A stretch of DNA of 64,000 nt from Sebastes aleutianus (GCA_916700875.1 CAKAKS010000176.1:124001-188000), one strand, 5' to 3'. Counted from the stretch's first letter, positions 11,421 through 21,236 are shown. The notes: a model not told the origin generated them from the sequence alone. Made by a program: numbers and translations.

Positions 11421-11684
11421 ATGTTAACCTGTCGTTTACCTGTGTCCATCTCAACAAATGCCCACACAGGCAGCCTGCATTTTGGTTCACTTAGTCTAAG
11501 ACCACCTCTCGCAAGCGATCTCTGACCTGTTGTTTTGGTCAGAGTACGATTACTGCGTTCACAACCGCCCAAACCAGGGATCAGCAACCTTTACTATCAA
11601 AAGAGCCATTTCATGTAGGGCCAATGTGCAAATGTATACTACGGAGTATTACTGTAGGGCCACATTGAGGGGGAAAAAATTGGA

Positions 11685-11942
11685 GATTTCCAGAATAAAG
11701 TCATAATATTACGAGAAAAAAAGTCGTAATATTACGAGAATAAAGTCAGAAGTTTACGAGAAAAAAAAGTCGTAATATTACGAGAATAAAGTCAGAAGTT
11801 TACGAGAAAAAAAAGTCGTAATATTACGAGAATAAAGTCAGAAGTTTACGAGAAAAAAAAGTGGTAATATTACGAGAATAAAGTCAGAAGTTTACGAGAA
11901 AAAAAGTCGTAATATTACGAGATTAAAGTCATAACTTTTTTA
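11685..11942. repeat. Tandem array (left part) of the ~44-bp unit in the second hAT copy
   Basis: About five near-identical units reading AAAGTCGTAATATTACGAG and AATAAAGTCAGAAGTTTACG. The right part (18123-18300) continues the theme beyond the retrotransposon. Confidence 0.75.
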
Positions 11943-11946
11943 ATAT

Positions 11947-12314
11947 TGTAGCGACCCTGCAGGACTAACATAGGAGAGACACTTGGGGAGTTCATGGGGG
12001 GGAGATGTTGCCCTAGTTAAGCTGGATAGGTCAGGTTCATTAAGAGGGGAGGGCGCAGAGAGAGCAAAGGAGTGTGGGAGAAGGAGGAGGGGGCAGAAGA
12101 AGAAAGGCAGCAGGAGCACGCCACCTATGTTACGGAGTTTAGCTGATTAGCTAGTTTAGGCTACCAGCCTTTTGTTGTTTTGGGCACTCTTCCAACCCCG
12201 GGGTTAGCCTGTATCATAGGGTAATAAAACCCGGTTCTCCGGTTAAACTTCAGCCACCTTGTCCTCATCATTTAGCTAGCTAGCCAGCCGTGCTACGGAG
12301 CCGCGAGCGCTACA
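11947..12314 (+). repeat. 5' LTR (368 bp)
   Basis: Begins TGTAGCGACC and ends GCGCTACA with 7-bp inverted tips. It contains an AATAAA at 12223-12228 that would serve polyadenylation from the 3' copy. I see no strong TATA box. It is identical to the 3' LTR except for one missing T near 12140. Confidence 0.95.
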
Positions 12315-12315
12315 C

Positions 12316-12335
12316 TGGTGTCAGAAGTGGGATTC
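12316..12335 (+). promoter_or_regulatory. Primer binding site, tRNA-Leu type
   Basis: TGGTGTCAGAAGTGGGATTC starts one base after the LTR. It is complementary over 20 bases to the 3' end (with CCA) of vertebrate tRNA-Leu(CAG) as I recall it. Reverse transcription would initiate here. Confidence 0.8.
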
Positions 12336-12396
12336 CCCGCCCCCACTCCCCGCACGACAGCTGGCTACCACCGCTAGCTACCACCGGAGGAACGAG

Positions 12397-13971
12397 ATGG
12401 CTGAACAGATGGAAAAGTCGGACTTCTACGCCGCATACACCCCCCCAGAAACACCAATGAGAGAGCCAACAGATGATGGCCCGGTTGTAAGGAGAAAAGT
12501 GGTGAAGATAACTCACTCGCCGCTCGCTACACTGCTGACTGACGTCCCTGCTGTGATGGAAAACAGTCCGTTCCAGTTGGCCGCAAATCCCGGACCATGC
12601 TCTGGAGGAGCAGATGTAAACAATGCAGCCGCATGCAGACCGCGCATCGGCCAATCAGAAAGCGATGACGTCACCACTCTGACGGCTCCCGAAGGTAAAA
12701 GAGGTGGCCAACCAAAGTCTATCCCAGAGTTAGAGAAAGACATTACAGCTACAATTGAGGATGGCTTTATGCAGAGAATGAGCATTGCAATGGAGCGTGC
12801 TTTTGGACATTTCCTGAATAATTCTAGAGGCAGCCTTATGTCCAGGATGGGAGGAGAACCAAAGAGTCGTGTGACTAGTCCTCTCGAGTCAGAGAGCCAT
12901 GCTAAACCGGCTAACACAAATAATGCATATGTGGGCACCAACCAAGCCCGTACCAAAACTGTCAGAGCTAAGGATGAGTATGCTACTGTTGCTAACATCC
13001 GTGACGCTAATGTTCCTGTTGACGTTCCGGGTTCAAAAACTACCCAACCTCCCGGTGAGGGCGCCACTGTGGATACCCACCCTGTGGGGAGACTTGGCAA
13101 GTGTAGCTCCCTTACCTCGGCTTCAGTTACTTCGCCTGCTGCCGTCAACCAGCCAGGTGACCTGATACCTGCTCTGACTACTGCGCTTACTACGGCCTTG
13201 ATGAGTGTTAAAGAAATGGCCCCGGCCCCATCCCTCAGAGACAGCCTCCTGAGCGTTGGGCGCTATGATGGACTCACTTCATGGGAGACGTACTGGGCTC
13301 AGTTCTGTCTTCTAGCAACAGCCAATGGCTGGTCCCCTGAAAAGAGAGCTGTCCATTTAATCTCGGCATTAGAGGGTGAGGCTAGGAAAGTACTGCTGGA
13401 TGTGACTGTGGCCGACCTGGAGAACCCACAAGCTATATCTAGGGCCCTGGAGAGACGCTTTGGGAACACCACCCCCGCAGTTGTGATGCGGCAGAGGTTC
13501 AACGAACGAGTGCGGGCACCTGGAGAAAAGCTGGGAGTGTTTGCGGCAGAGCTGCGCTACCTCGCCCAAAGAGGATTCCCTGATTTTGATGATGCAACAC
13601 GCTTGGTGCTAACCAAGGAGGCATTCATTCGTGGCCTTCTACCCCTCCCATTACGGCAACAGATCCGGCTGGCTGACCCTCAGACCCTGGAAGCAGCTCT
13701 AGAGAAAGCACTGGCAGTGGAAGACATCCTCATAGAGGGTTTCGAGCCTCACCCCAGACAGGTGTCGACACGCCCCAAGACTCAAGCCTTTCAGCTTCCT
13801 GGACCAACCTCCGTGCCGATGGGCCCAGGACGCCCACCAATGTCACCAGAAGATCGACGGAGCCAAATCTGCTGGAGGTGCAACCAGGGAGGCCACTCAC
13901 GGCGCTTTTGTCCAGTCCCTGATTCCGCCTTGGGTGCATCGGCGCCGGGAAACGCTCGAGGCTCGGTTTAG
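12397..13971 (+). CDS. gag: Retrotransposon Gag (524 aa)
   Basis: ATG at 12397 in a good initiation context (purine at -3, G at +4); stop TAG at 13969-13971. Residues 1-280 are variable and low in recognisable structure. Residues about 290-445 form the capsid-like retrotransposon gag domain (YDGLTSWETYWAQF, LEGEARKVLL, LEAALEKALAVEDIL). A CCHC zinc knuckle, CWRCNQGGHSRRFC (C492, C495, H500, C505), would bind the genomic RNA. The product should form the intracellular particle. The frame overlaps the -1 frame of pol by 49 nt. No premature stop is seen, in keeping with a young copy. Confidence 0.93.
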   Translation: MAEQMEKSDFYAAYTPPETPMREPTDDGPVVRRKVVKITHSPLATLLTDVPAVMENSPFQLAANPGPCSGGADVNNAAACRPRIGQSESDDVTTLTAPEGKRGGQPKSIPELEKDITATIEDGFMQRMSIAMERAFGHFLNNSRGSLMSRMGGEPKSRVTSPLESESHAKPANTNNAYVGTNQARTKTVRAKDEYATVANIRDANVPVDVPGSKTTQPPGEGATVDTHPVGRLGKCSSLTSASVTSPAAVNQPGDLIPALTTALTTALMSVKEMAPAPSLRDSLLSVGRYDGLTSWETYWAQFCLLATANGWSPEKRAVHLISALEGEARKVLLDVTVADLENPQAISRALERRFGNTTPAVVMRQRFNERVRAPGEKLGVFAAELRYLAQRGFPDFDDATRLVLTKEAFIRGLLPLPLRQQIRLADPQTLEAALEKALAVEDILIEGFEPHPRQVSTRPKTQAFQLPGPTSVPMGPGRPPMSPEDRRSQICWRCNQGGHSRRFCPVPDSALGASAPGNARGSV

Positions 13972-16900
13972 AGGGGAGCGACCCGAGCCACCCTTCACTC
14001 CCCACAGGTTGTGACACTCAACCGGTGATAAAAGCGCTCAACCTCCCTGTCACTCACGCCCTTTTCCCCCCTAACACATCCAACACTGATGGCTGCCGAG
14101 TACCCGCCTTGGTTAATGGTCGGTTGACTCACGCCCTGCTCGACACAGGCTCGACTGCAACTCTCCTTCACCCTGATCTCCTGCCGGCTGGAACTCAGCC
14201 CCAAGCCACCAATCTTCCGCTAATCACAGTCACCGGGGGAGAAGCTCCCATGCTGGGGAGGTGTGAAGCACAGATACAATTGGGGGCCTATTCAGCCTGC
14301 CAGCCAGTCTGGGTCGCCGAAGTTAAAGAGGACTGTTTAATCGGACTAGACTTTCTGCGTAGTGCAAGGGCAGTACTGGACTTCAACAAACGGACCATTA
14401 CGTTCCCGGACGGGACGTCCATCCCCTTTCTGAATGACTCCCGCATTCCTGAAATGACCGAGAAGGTAGTTGGGGACGACGGAATGGAAGGGGACCCACC
14501 ATGTTCTCCTGATCCTCCTCAGTGGGAGGCCCCTTTCACAGAAAGCCTTTTGCCACTGTCCGAAGACATCCTCACAACCACAGACACGGCGGCTCACACC
14601 AAGCCACAATTACCTGCAGTCGTACAGGCCGCAACTGTGGCCCCCATGTCTGAGAAAGAGTCAGTGGCCATTACGACTGTCAAAGACCTGTGGGAGAAGA
14701 ATCGTGAGGGTCTGCACTCGGAGCAGCAGGATAGGCTCTGGAACCTCCTTCATGAGTATCGACACAGTTTCTCCACCAACCCAAACGATGTGGGTCGCAC
14801 ACACTTGGTTCAGCACTCCATCAATACTGGGGATGCACAGCCAATCCGCCAGCGGCCTAGGCGACTTCCCTATGCCCGCCAAGCTGCAGCGAACCAGATG
14901 CTACAAGAGATGAAGGATGCTGGCATTATCGAGCCATCAGAAAGTCCGTGGGTGTCACCAGTCGTTATGGCCCCTAGGAAGGATGGGAAATTGAGGTTTT
15001 GTGTCGACTTCCGACCCCTGAATGACAAAACAGTGAAGGACTCCTATCCACTGCCGCGGATAGACGAGTCTCTGGACTATGTGGCTGGCTCAGCATGGTT
15101 TTCGTCGTTGGACCTCCGGAGTGGATATTGGCAGGTGGCCATGGCTCCAGAGGACAAGGCCAAGACCGCCTTTACCATGGGACGTGGCCTGTGGCAGTTC
15201 ACCACCATGCCGTTCGGGCTGTGCAACGCGCCAGCAACATTCGAGAGGCTGATGGAAAAGGTCCTTGTTGGTGTGCCCCCCGAGCGCTGCCTCGTCTACC
15301 TCGATGATCTCCTTGTCCATGGGCCCAGTTTTGATGCTGCACTCGAGAGCCTAGGAGAGGTACTGGAGCGGATCAAGTGTGCGGGCCTGAAGCTTCATCC
15401 CGGGAAGTGCAGCCTTCTGCAGCGGGAGGTCTCCTTTCTGGGGCACAGAGTCAGTGGAGCTGGCATTATGACAGAGCCTGACAAGGTGGCGGCTGTCCGA
15501 GACTGGCCTACCCCCACTGATGTCCACCGACTGAGATCCTTCTTAGGATTAGCGTCCTACTACAGGCGGTTTGTGGCTGGATTCTCTACTGTGGCTGCGC
15601 CCATGTTCAACTTACTGCGCAAGGACACACCCTACAAGTGGGGACCAGATCAGGATGCGGCCTTCCACCAGCTGAAGCAGGCCTTATGCAAAGACCCGGT
15701 GCTGGTTGCACCCGACCCAGAGCTGCCATTTATCCTTGACACAGACGCCAGCGACACAGGCCTTGGCGCTGTACTCTCGCAGCTGACCCCGGAGGGCGAG
15801 CGTGTTGTTGCTTACCATAGCCGCACCCTCGATAAGCCAGAGAAGAACTACTGTGTCACTCGCAGAGAACTGTTAGCGGTGGTTGACGCAGTGAACCATT
15901 TCAAACACATCCTCTGTGGTCTTCCGTTCACCATCCGTACGGATCACGCTGCCTTGAAGTGGCTCATGTCATTCAAAGAGCCGGAAGGGCAAGTAGCCAG
16001 ATGGATCGAACAACTCCAGGCCTTTCAGTTCACCATACAGCACAGAGCTGGTGAAAGCCACACAAATGCAGACAGTCTCTCCCGTCGACCGTGTGCCCCG
16101 GGTTGTCACCACTGCAACCAGGCCGAAGAACGTGAAGCGGCAAACCTACACACTGGAAAGGTGATCTGTCGGGCTCTGTTACCCGACAATGAGAGAGGGT
16201 GGAGAGAACTGCAGCTCGAGGACCCCGATCTTGAAATGGTCATAACGTGGCTGGAAAAAGACATCCGGCCACCCTGGGATGATGTGGTTGCCCAGTCTGC
16301 CACTGTCAGAGGACTCTGGTCTCAATGGCCTGGAGTGGAACTGCAGGAAGGAGTCCTGAAGAGGTGCTGGCGTGAGCCCGCCACCGGAGAGCCACGATGG
16401 CAAGTGGTTGTACCCAAAAATCTCCGCAAGGGAGTTCTTGAGATGCATCATGGATCCCCTGGAGTTGGTCACTTTGGAGTGACAAAGACATTGAGACGGC
16501 TGAGACAGACATTCTATTGGGGCCAGAGCAGGAGGGATGTTGAGGACTACTGCCGCCGCTGCGATGCCTGTACTGCCCGTAAAGGCCCCCAAGGTCAGTC
16601 TCGCGCACCCTTACAGCAGCATCGTGTAGGGGCACCAATGGACAGAGTGGCAGTCGATGTGTTGGGACCACTACCCCGTACCAGTAGAGGGAACCGGTAC
16701 GTGCTAGTCGCCATTGACTACTTTACAAAGTGGCCCGAAGCTTACCCCCTTCCTGACCAAGAGGCGACGACCGTGGCTGAGGCCTTGGTGCAAGGAATGT
16801 TCAGCCGCTTTGGAACGCCCTCACAGCTCCACTCAGACCAGGGGCGGAACTTTGAATCACAGGTGTTCACTGCAATGTGTAGCCAGCTCGGCATCCAGAA

Positions 16901-17771
16901 GACCAGGACCACCCCGCTTCACCCACAAAGCGACGGATTAGTGGAACGGTTCATGCGGACCTTGAGTGCCCAGCTGGCCCTCACCACTGCCCCAGACCAG
17001 GGTGATTGGGACCTGCAGATACCCCTCATCCTCATGGCATGCCGCAGTGCAGTCCAGGAATCCACCGGCTGTACTCCTGCATTGTTGATGTTGGGCAGGG
17101 AGCTAAGAACGCCACCCGAGCTGGCCTATGGTCGACCGCCCGATGCACCGGACGCCATGGCTGGGCCAGAATATGCCAGCCAGTTACAGGACCGATTGGA
17201 AACGGCCCACAGCTTTGCCCGGCGTCAATTACAACAGGCCGGGGTCCGTCAAAAGCGCGGCTATGACGCCCATGTCAAAGGTCAGGACTTCCAGGCTGGG
17301 GACCTTGCCTGGGTGTATGGACCCAAGAGAGTGAAGGGCCGCTGCCCCAAGTTGGACAGTGCATGGATTGGTCCCTGCTACGTGGTCGAGAGAGTGGGGC
17401 AGGTTGTCTATCGTGTCAAACTGGCACCCAGAGGACGCACAGTGGTACTGCACCGGGACAGGATGGCACCGTACCGGGGAGACCAGCAGCCAGCCTTCCC
17501 AGGGACACCTACCAGAGCGCAAGCCAGGCCACCTCGCCGCCGGAGAGACCCACCCATGCAGCAGCAGGATGTTCTTCAAGAAGAAGTGGTGACACCGCTT
17601 GGTGCCGTAGTGCCAAGGAATGCCTCTGCCACACCCAGAGCTCCTCTGGGGGATCATGGAGTCCGGAGGTCGCAGAGGGAACGGCGATTGCCAGGTCGCT
17701 TTCAAGACTTTGCTCTTCCTCGGGGACGAGGAATTAGAGGGGGGGGCCATGTAGCGACCCTGCAGGACTAA
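13923..17771 (+). CDS. pol: Retrotransposon Pol polyprotein (protease, RT, RNase H, integrase)
   Basis: This frame lies -1 to gag, is open from 13923 and stops at TAA 17769-17771, 22 bases inside the 3' LTR. Residues here are counted from codon 14025. The aspartic protease has DTGS at 40-43. Reverse transcriptase has SLDLRSGYW (D363) and YLDD (425-428). RNase H starts near FILDTDASD (570-576). Integrase has the zinc module H808/H809, H816, C843, C846, C849, then catalytic D878, D938 and E974 (D,D35E spacing), then a GPY/F-type module (WIGPCYVVERVG, from 1114). No chromodomain or envelope is seen. There is no native ATG at the frame opening, so translation is expected only through the frameshift. 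All catalytic residues are present. Confidence 0.95.
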   Translation, partial: FRLGCIGAGKRSRLGLEGSDPSHPSLPTGCDTQPVIKALNLPVTHALFPPNTSNTDGCRVPALVNGRLTHALLDTGSTATLLHPDLLPAGTQPQATNLPLITVTGGEAPMLGRCEAQIQLGAYSACQPVWVAEVKEDCLIGLDFLRSARAVLDFNKRTITFPDGTSIPFLNDSRIPEMTEKVVGDDGMEGDPPCSPDPPQWEAPFTESLLPLSEDILTTTDTAAHTKPQLPAVVQAATVAPMSEKESVAITTVKDLWEKNREGLHSEQQDRLWNLLHEYRHSFSTNPNDVGRTHLVQHSINTGDAQPIRQRPRRLPYARQAAANQMLQEMKDAGIIEPSESPWVSPVVMAPRKDGKLRFCVDFRPLNDKTVKDSYPLPRIDESLDYVAGSAWFSSLDLRSGYWQVAMAPEDKAKTAFTMGRGLWQFTTMPFGLCNAPATFERLMEKVLVGVPPERCLVYLDDLLVHGPSFDAALESLGEVLERIKCAGLKLHPGKCSLLQREVSFLGHRVSGAGIMTEPDKVAAVRDWPTPTDVHRLRSFLGLASYYRRFVAGFSTVAAPMFNLLRKDTPYKWGPDQDAAFHQLKQALCKDPVLVAPDPELPFILDTDASDTGLGAVLSQLTPEGERVVAYHSRTLDKPEKNYCVTRRELLAVVDAVNHFKHILCGLPFTIRTDHAALKWLMSFKEPEGQVARWIEQLQAFQFTIQHRAGESHTNADSLSRRPCAPGCHHCNQAEEREAANLHTGKVICRALLPDNERGWRELQLEDPDLEMVITWLEKDIRPPWDDVVAQSATVRGLWSQWPGVELQEGVLKRCWREPATGEPRWQVVVPKNLRKGVLEMHHGSPGVGHFGVTKTLRRLRQTFYWGQSRRDVEDYCRRCDACTARKGPQGQSRAPLQQHRVGAPMDRVAVDVLGPLPRTSRGNRYVLVAIDYFTKWPEAYPLPDQEATTVAEALVQGMFSRFGTPSQLHSDQGRNFESQVFTAMCSQLGIQKTRTTPLHPQSDGLVERFMRTLSAQLALTTAPDQGDWDLQIPLILMACRSAVQESTGCTPALLMLGRELRTPPELAYGRPPDAPDAMAGPEYASQLQDRLETAHSFARRQLQQAGVRQKRGYDAHVKGQDFQAGDLAWVYGPKRVKGRCPKLDSAWIGPCYVVERVGQVVYRVKLAPRGRTVVLHRDRMAPYRGDQQPAFPGTPTRAQARPPRRRRDPPMQQQDVLQEEVVTPLGAVVPRNASATPRAPLGDHGVRRSQRERRLPGRFQDFALPRGRGIRGGGHVATLQD
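13947..14003 (+). promoter_or_regulatory. Programmed -1 ribosomal frameshift signal (slippery heptamer plus predicted pseudoknot)
   Basis: G GGA AAC at 13947-13953 lies in the exact gag phase required for simultaneous slippage. After a 6-nt spacer, GGCTCGG (13960-13966) pairs with CCGAGCC (13983-13989), a 7-bp stem. The loop segment GGGGAG (13973-13978) pairs with CTCCCC (13998-14003), completing an H-type pseudoknot. The gag stop lies in loop 1. The pol frame is open from 13923, so slippage here would yield Gag-Pol. The pairing is read from sequence; no folding energy was computed. Confidence 0.8.
17734..17749 (+). promoter_or_regulatory. Polypurine tract
   Basis: A run of purines (TTAGAGGGGGGGGCCA) abuts the 3' LTR. 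It is the expected plus-strand DNA primer site. It overlaps the end of pol, where it encodes glycines. Confidence 0.75.
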
Positions 17772-18118
17772 CATAGGAGAGACACTTGGGGAGTTCATGG
17801 GGGGGAGATGTTGCCCTAGTTAAGCTGGATAGGTCAGGTTCATTAAGAGGGGAGGGCGCAGAGAGAGCAAAGGAGTGTGGGAGAAGGAGGAGGGGGCAGA
17901 AGAAGAAAGGCAGCAGGAGCACGCCACCTATGTTACGGAGTTTTAGCTGATTAGCTAGTTTAGGCTACCAGCCTTTTGTTGTTTTGGGCACTCTTCCAAC
18001 CCCGGGGTTAGCCTGTATCATAGGGTAATAAAACCCGGTTCTCCGGTTAAACTTCAGCCACCTTGTCCTCATCATTTAGCTAGCTAGCCAGCCGTGCTAC
18101 GGAGCCGCGAGCGCTACA
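17750..18118 (+). repeat. 3' LTR (369 bp)
   Basis: Same sequence as the 5' LTR plus one T in a T run (GAGTTTTAG versus GAGTTTAG). The AATAAA copy is at 18027-18032. It ends CGCTACA followed by the ATAT duplication. Confidence 0.95.
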
Positions 18119-18523
18119 ATATTATTACTTTATTCTCATAATACTACAACTTTTAAACGTATTACTATTTTCATAATATTACGACTTTTTTCTCGTAAAC
18201 CTATGACTTTATTCTCGTAATATTATGACTTTATTCTCGTAATATTATGACTTTATTCTCGTAATATTATGACTTTATTATCGAAATCTCAGATTATTTT
18301 TTTTCCTCAATGTGGCCCTAATACTCGTACCGTCGTACCATAGACCTACAACAATGATAAATAAAAATGAAAATGTAAACAAAAAACAGTTATTAATTTC
18401 CATTTTTAAAAATCCACAGGGAGCCACTGGAGAGGGGCTAAAGGTTGCAGACCCCTGGCCCAAACGAACCGCACCAGAGTTTGATTAAAACAGACTAAAT
18501 GTTGGCTTGTGAAAGCGCCCTTA

Positions 18524-20442
18524 AACAGGACAACACTCCAGCTACACTTGTAGTATACAGAACAACAGACATGATCTGATTACTGCTGTTGCCATGCAAC
18601 TAAATTATCCTGGGTTTAAATCTCTGGCTCTGTCTAAATTAGAAGTATAATTTCCGCTTAAAACTGGAGCTAGTTTATGGATGCTGTTCTGCCCTCTGCC
18701 CCTAAACACTTCAAAAAACAGGTGAAAATCTGACAATGACTTTCTCTAGAGAGCCATCAATGAATTTTAACACGATTTATAAAGTTATTGTCAATCCTTA
18801 AAATCATTTTGAATAAAAGTGGCCGAGTGAAGGTTGAATGATATTGAACTTGAATAAAGCAACAGAGGCTGGTTGATGCCAGAGAAAACACACACACAAC
18901 ATTAGGGATAAGATAAAGAGAGAGTGGAGCTTTATTTAATCAGCCTTGCATTTTCCCATTACTCTGCTGACATTCATTTTTCACATTTACAAACATCTCA
19001 CAGACTGCAAGAAAGTAAACGGCAGCACACAATGTTGTAACTGTGTTTTCTCAGGGTAATTGCTTTATTATTAAGGGAAATAAAATTAACATAGTAAGTA
19101 ATGATCCATACTATTTGGCTTTCTATCTAATTGCAGATGTAAAATAGTGTAAACATCCAGAGACGGAAGAAAATGCAGCCGAAATAAAGACTTAGAAAAT
19201 AAAAAAATAAAAAAAATGGGACAAAATCAAAAGCATTTTATTTACAAGACTTTATTAGCTGTTGTTGAAATAATGCACATTCAAACAGCAGCGATCAAAT
19301 AAACAAACCACATATAAAATCACAGGAAACAATGAGCATCACATTTTATTATTTTGTGTTCTGCATTTCCACTTTGCTCTTATTTGTATATTTCCACATT
19401 TATTTTCCTTCTCTTGTCATTTGAATTTAATTATGAATTAATGAATTCCATTTTTCCCTGTGCATATATTTGTTTGCAATACAGGTAAAGCAGGAATTAC
19501 TTTCTTTATTTGTATTGGGTAGTAAAAGATAGATGTTGTTGCTGCAGTCTGCCTCTAGGTTGCAGTGTTGAATTGTGATTTCAAGTTCACCTTTTGAAGT
19601 AGGTTTCTTCTTTTGAACACGATTCCAGTGCAGATTATTCAAGTGTTCATCCACCTGGAAAATGCTCATTGTGCAAACTGATGATCCAATCACTGATAGG
19701 CTGCTGCGTTATCAACACTCAAAACAAGCAAATTACAGTTTTGTCTCGATAGATGGCTTCAAAGCCATAAAACACCTTCAAAGTGAGGACTGTGGCAGAT
19801 AATCATTAAAGATGACACTCTGAATGACAAGAGGACGTATTAAACTGCCACTCTGATGGATTTTAGTAACGTCTTTTATGTTTTTGATTCGGCCCAGAAG
19901 TTAATTTGAGTGGACTGCATCTTTAATTGACTCGACTAGCGCTTTGTCGCTTGAAAAGATCACAGGGAGTTGGGTTCCCCAGACACAGATTTAGTGTAAT
20001 CCTTGACTCAAAAGCATCCTCCGTCGCTGTCTGTCAATGAGAGGGGACTCGGTGTGGTGTGAGAGACGACAGACCAGGAGGCAAAAATCACTGTTTTACT
20101 GTAAGGCTGTTAAAATGGCACTGAAATCCCCTTTCGATACAAACCCTCTTACAGTATGAGTCCAGGAAACCACGTGCTTTGATTTACATTGATCCTGGTC
20201 ACTTGATTGATTAGCTAGTTAGACTGTTAATTAACCACTTTGATTGTTAATTGCCTTTGGGCTCTCTGGTTTTATAGATCCAATGTGGATAGTGGAGATT
20301 ATTGTTATTGGGTGAATTTGTTAAGTAGGCAGCTTTTTAATTTGTCACTGGATATGGACTAAAGCACATTTGTTCACTTTAATTGTCTTTTTAGGGTGCT
20401 ATAGAGCCCTCTTTAACCAACTCTGTCTCCTACGAAAATAAC
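18524..20442. other. Intergenic stretch without a supported gene
   Basis: AT-rich sequence with a few short open frames and no recognisable protein motif, tandem array or element terminus. Nothing I can name. Confidence 0.45.
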
Positions 20443-20469
20443 GTTCTCATACAACTAAACTGCATTCTC

Positions 20470-21236
20470 TTTTTTTTTTTATTATATTTTTATTGACACT
20501 TTGCAACAAACATACATAACATAATTTGCAGATCCTGTATACATACACCACCCAACCATGTCTGTCTAAAGTGCCGTATTTTAAAATTTGTTATACACAT
20601 AAAAACAAACATTGAAAACAACAGTATGAACAAATAGGGAGTGATCTTTTCATTATGATTTGTAAAAAATAAAATCTGGCCTGTGGGGTGTTACATAGTT
20701 GACCCATTTGTCCCAGCGTGACACAAATAATTCCAGTTTATGGTTAACATATGCTGTTATCCTCTCCATTTTGTAAATGTCCATTGTGATGTCCATCCAT
20801 GTATTTAGAGTTGGGCTCTCCTGTGATAACCACTTCCTCGTAAGAGCCTTTTTACCAGCTACCAGCAATATATTTAATAAATATTTGTCTCTTTTCAACC
20901 ATTCTTGAGGCATAAGTCCAAAAAATAAAGTCTTACTCTCCATGGGAACATGACATCTGAAAATATCTTGTAAGGCATCATGAATCTCTCTCCAATAATC
21001 TTGAATGACAGGACAATCCCAGAAAACATGGTAATGATGTGCATTTAGATTTCCACAATTTCTCCAGCAAGCTGGGGAGTTACCATCATAGTGGGATTTC
21101 CGAGAGGGTGTAATAAAATACCTTATCAGGCTTTTCCAACTAAATTCCCTCCAATTTTGTGAGCTGGTACATTTCCATTGACATAACCATATTGTTGTCC
21201 ATTCTTCCTCAGATATGATCATCTCTGCTTCCTTCT
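20470..21236 (-). mobile_element. 5'-truncated L1-clade LINE with poly(A) tail
   Basis: A 767-bp insertion on the - strand. It begins with an oligo-T (poly-A tail of the element) at 20470 and is flanked by an exact 15-bp duplication, CTAAACTGCATTCTC (20455-20469 and 21237-21251). It encodes the last ~190 residues of an L1-like ORF2. The tail, truncation and long duplication are the signature of target-primed reverse transcription. Confidence 0.88.
20653..21222 (-). pseudogene. C-terminal fragment of L1-type ORF2 protein
   Basis: 189 codons, open. The segment CWRNCGNLNAHHYHVFWDC fits the Cys/His-rich C-terminal region of fish L1 ORF2 (C-x3-C, H-x-H, C). Endonuclease and reverse transcriptase domains are absent because the copy is 5' truncated. 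It is not functional alone. Confidence 0.8.

Larger units (their letters stand above)
11947..18118 (+). mobile_element. Full-length Ty3/Gypsy (Metaviridae-type) LTR retrotransposon, apparently intact
   Basis: LTRs at 11947-12314 and 17750-18118 begin TGTAGCG and end CGCTACA. A 4-bp ATAT duplication (11943-11946 and 18119-18122) flanks the element. The order is LTR, tRNA-Leu primer site, gag, -1 frameshift, pol (protease, reverse transcriptase, RNase H, integrase), polypurine tract, LTR. The integrase-last order identifies Ty3/Gypsy. No env is present. gag and pol have no premature stops, and the two LTRs differ only by one T. This points to a very recent insertion, possibly still mobile or polymorphic. 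Confidence 0.95.
11575..18457. mobile_element. hAT-type element split by an LTR retrotransposon
   Basis: The left end is CAGGGATCAGCAACC and the right end, inverted, CAGGGGTCTGCAACC. An exact 8-bp duplication GCCCAAAC flanks it (11567-11574 and 18458-18465). It belongs to the same family as 3579-5262 but lies in the opposite orientation. Its own array of the ~44-bp AT-rich unit (11685-11946 and 18123-18300) is shorter and more regular, and is interrupted by the retrotransposon. Confidence 0.85.
11033..18520. mobile_element. PIF/Harbinger-type element, degenerate, hosting two nested insertions
   Basis: The left end GGACACTTTCACAAGTCC and the inverted right end GGGCGCTTTCACAAGCC are flanked by TTA (11030-11032 and 18521-18523), the 3-bp target duplication typical of PIF/Harbinger. 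Its own sequence is 11033-11574 plus 18466-18520; everything between was inserted later. On the - strand it retains a broken Myb/SANT-like reading frame, the accessory protein of fish Harbinger elements. No transposase remains. Confidence 0.72.

Noticed and set aside
12513..13148. 211-codon open frame antisense to gag
   Set aside because: A shadow of the gag coding region, with no start context or independent motifs.
16179..16671. Envelope or extra gene between RNase H and integrase
   Set aside because: The pol frame is continuous here; the other frames are shadows. No env-like signal or membrane segment occurs in the element.
17229..17798. 189-codon open frame antisense to the end of pol and the 3' LTR, considered as an antisense gene
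   Set aside because: No domain recognised; it lies wholly over conserved pol codons.
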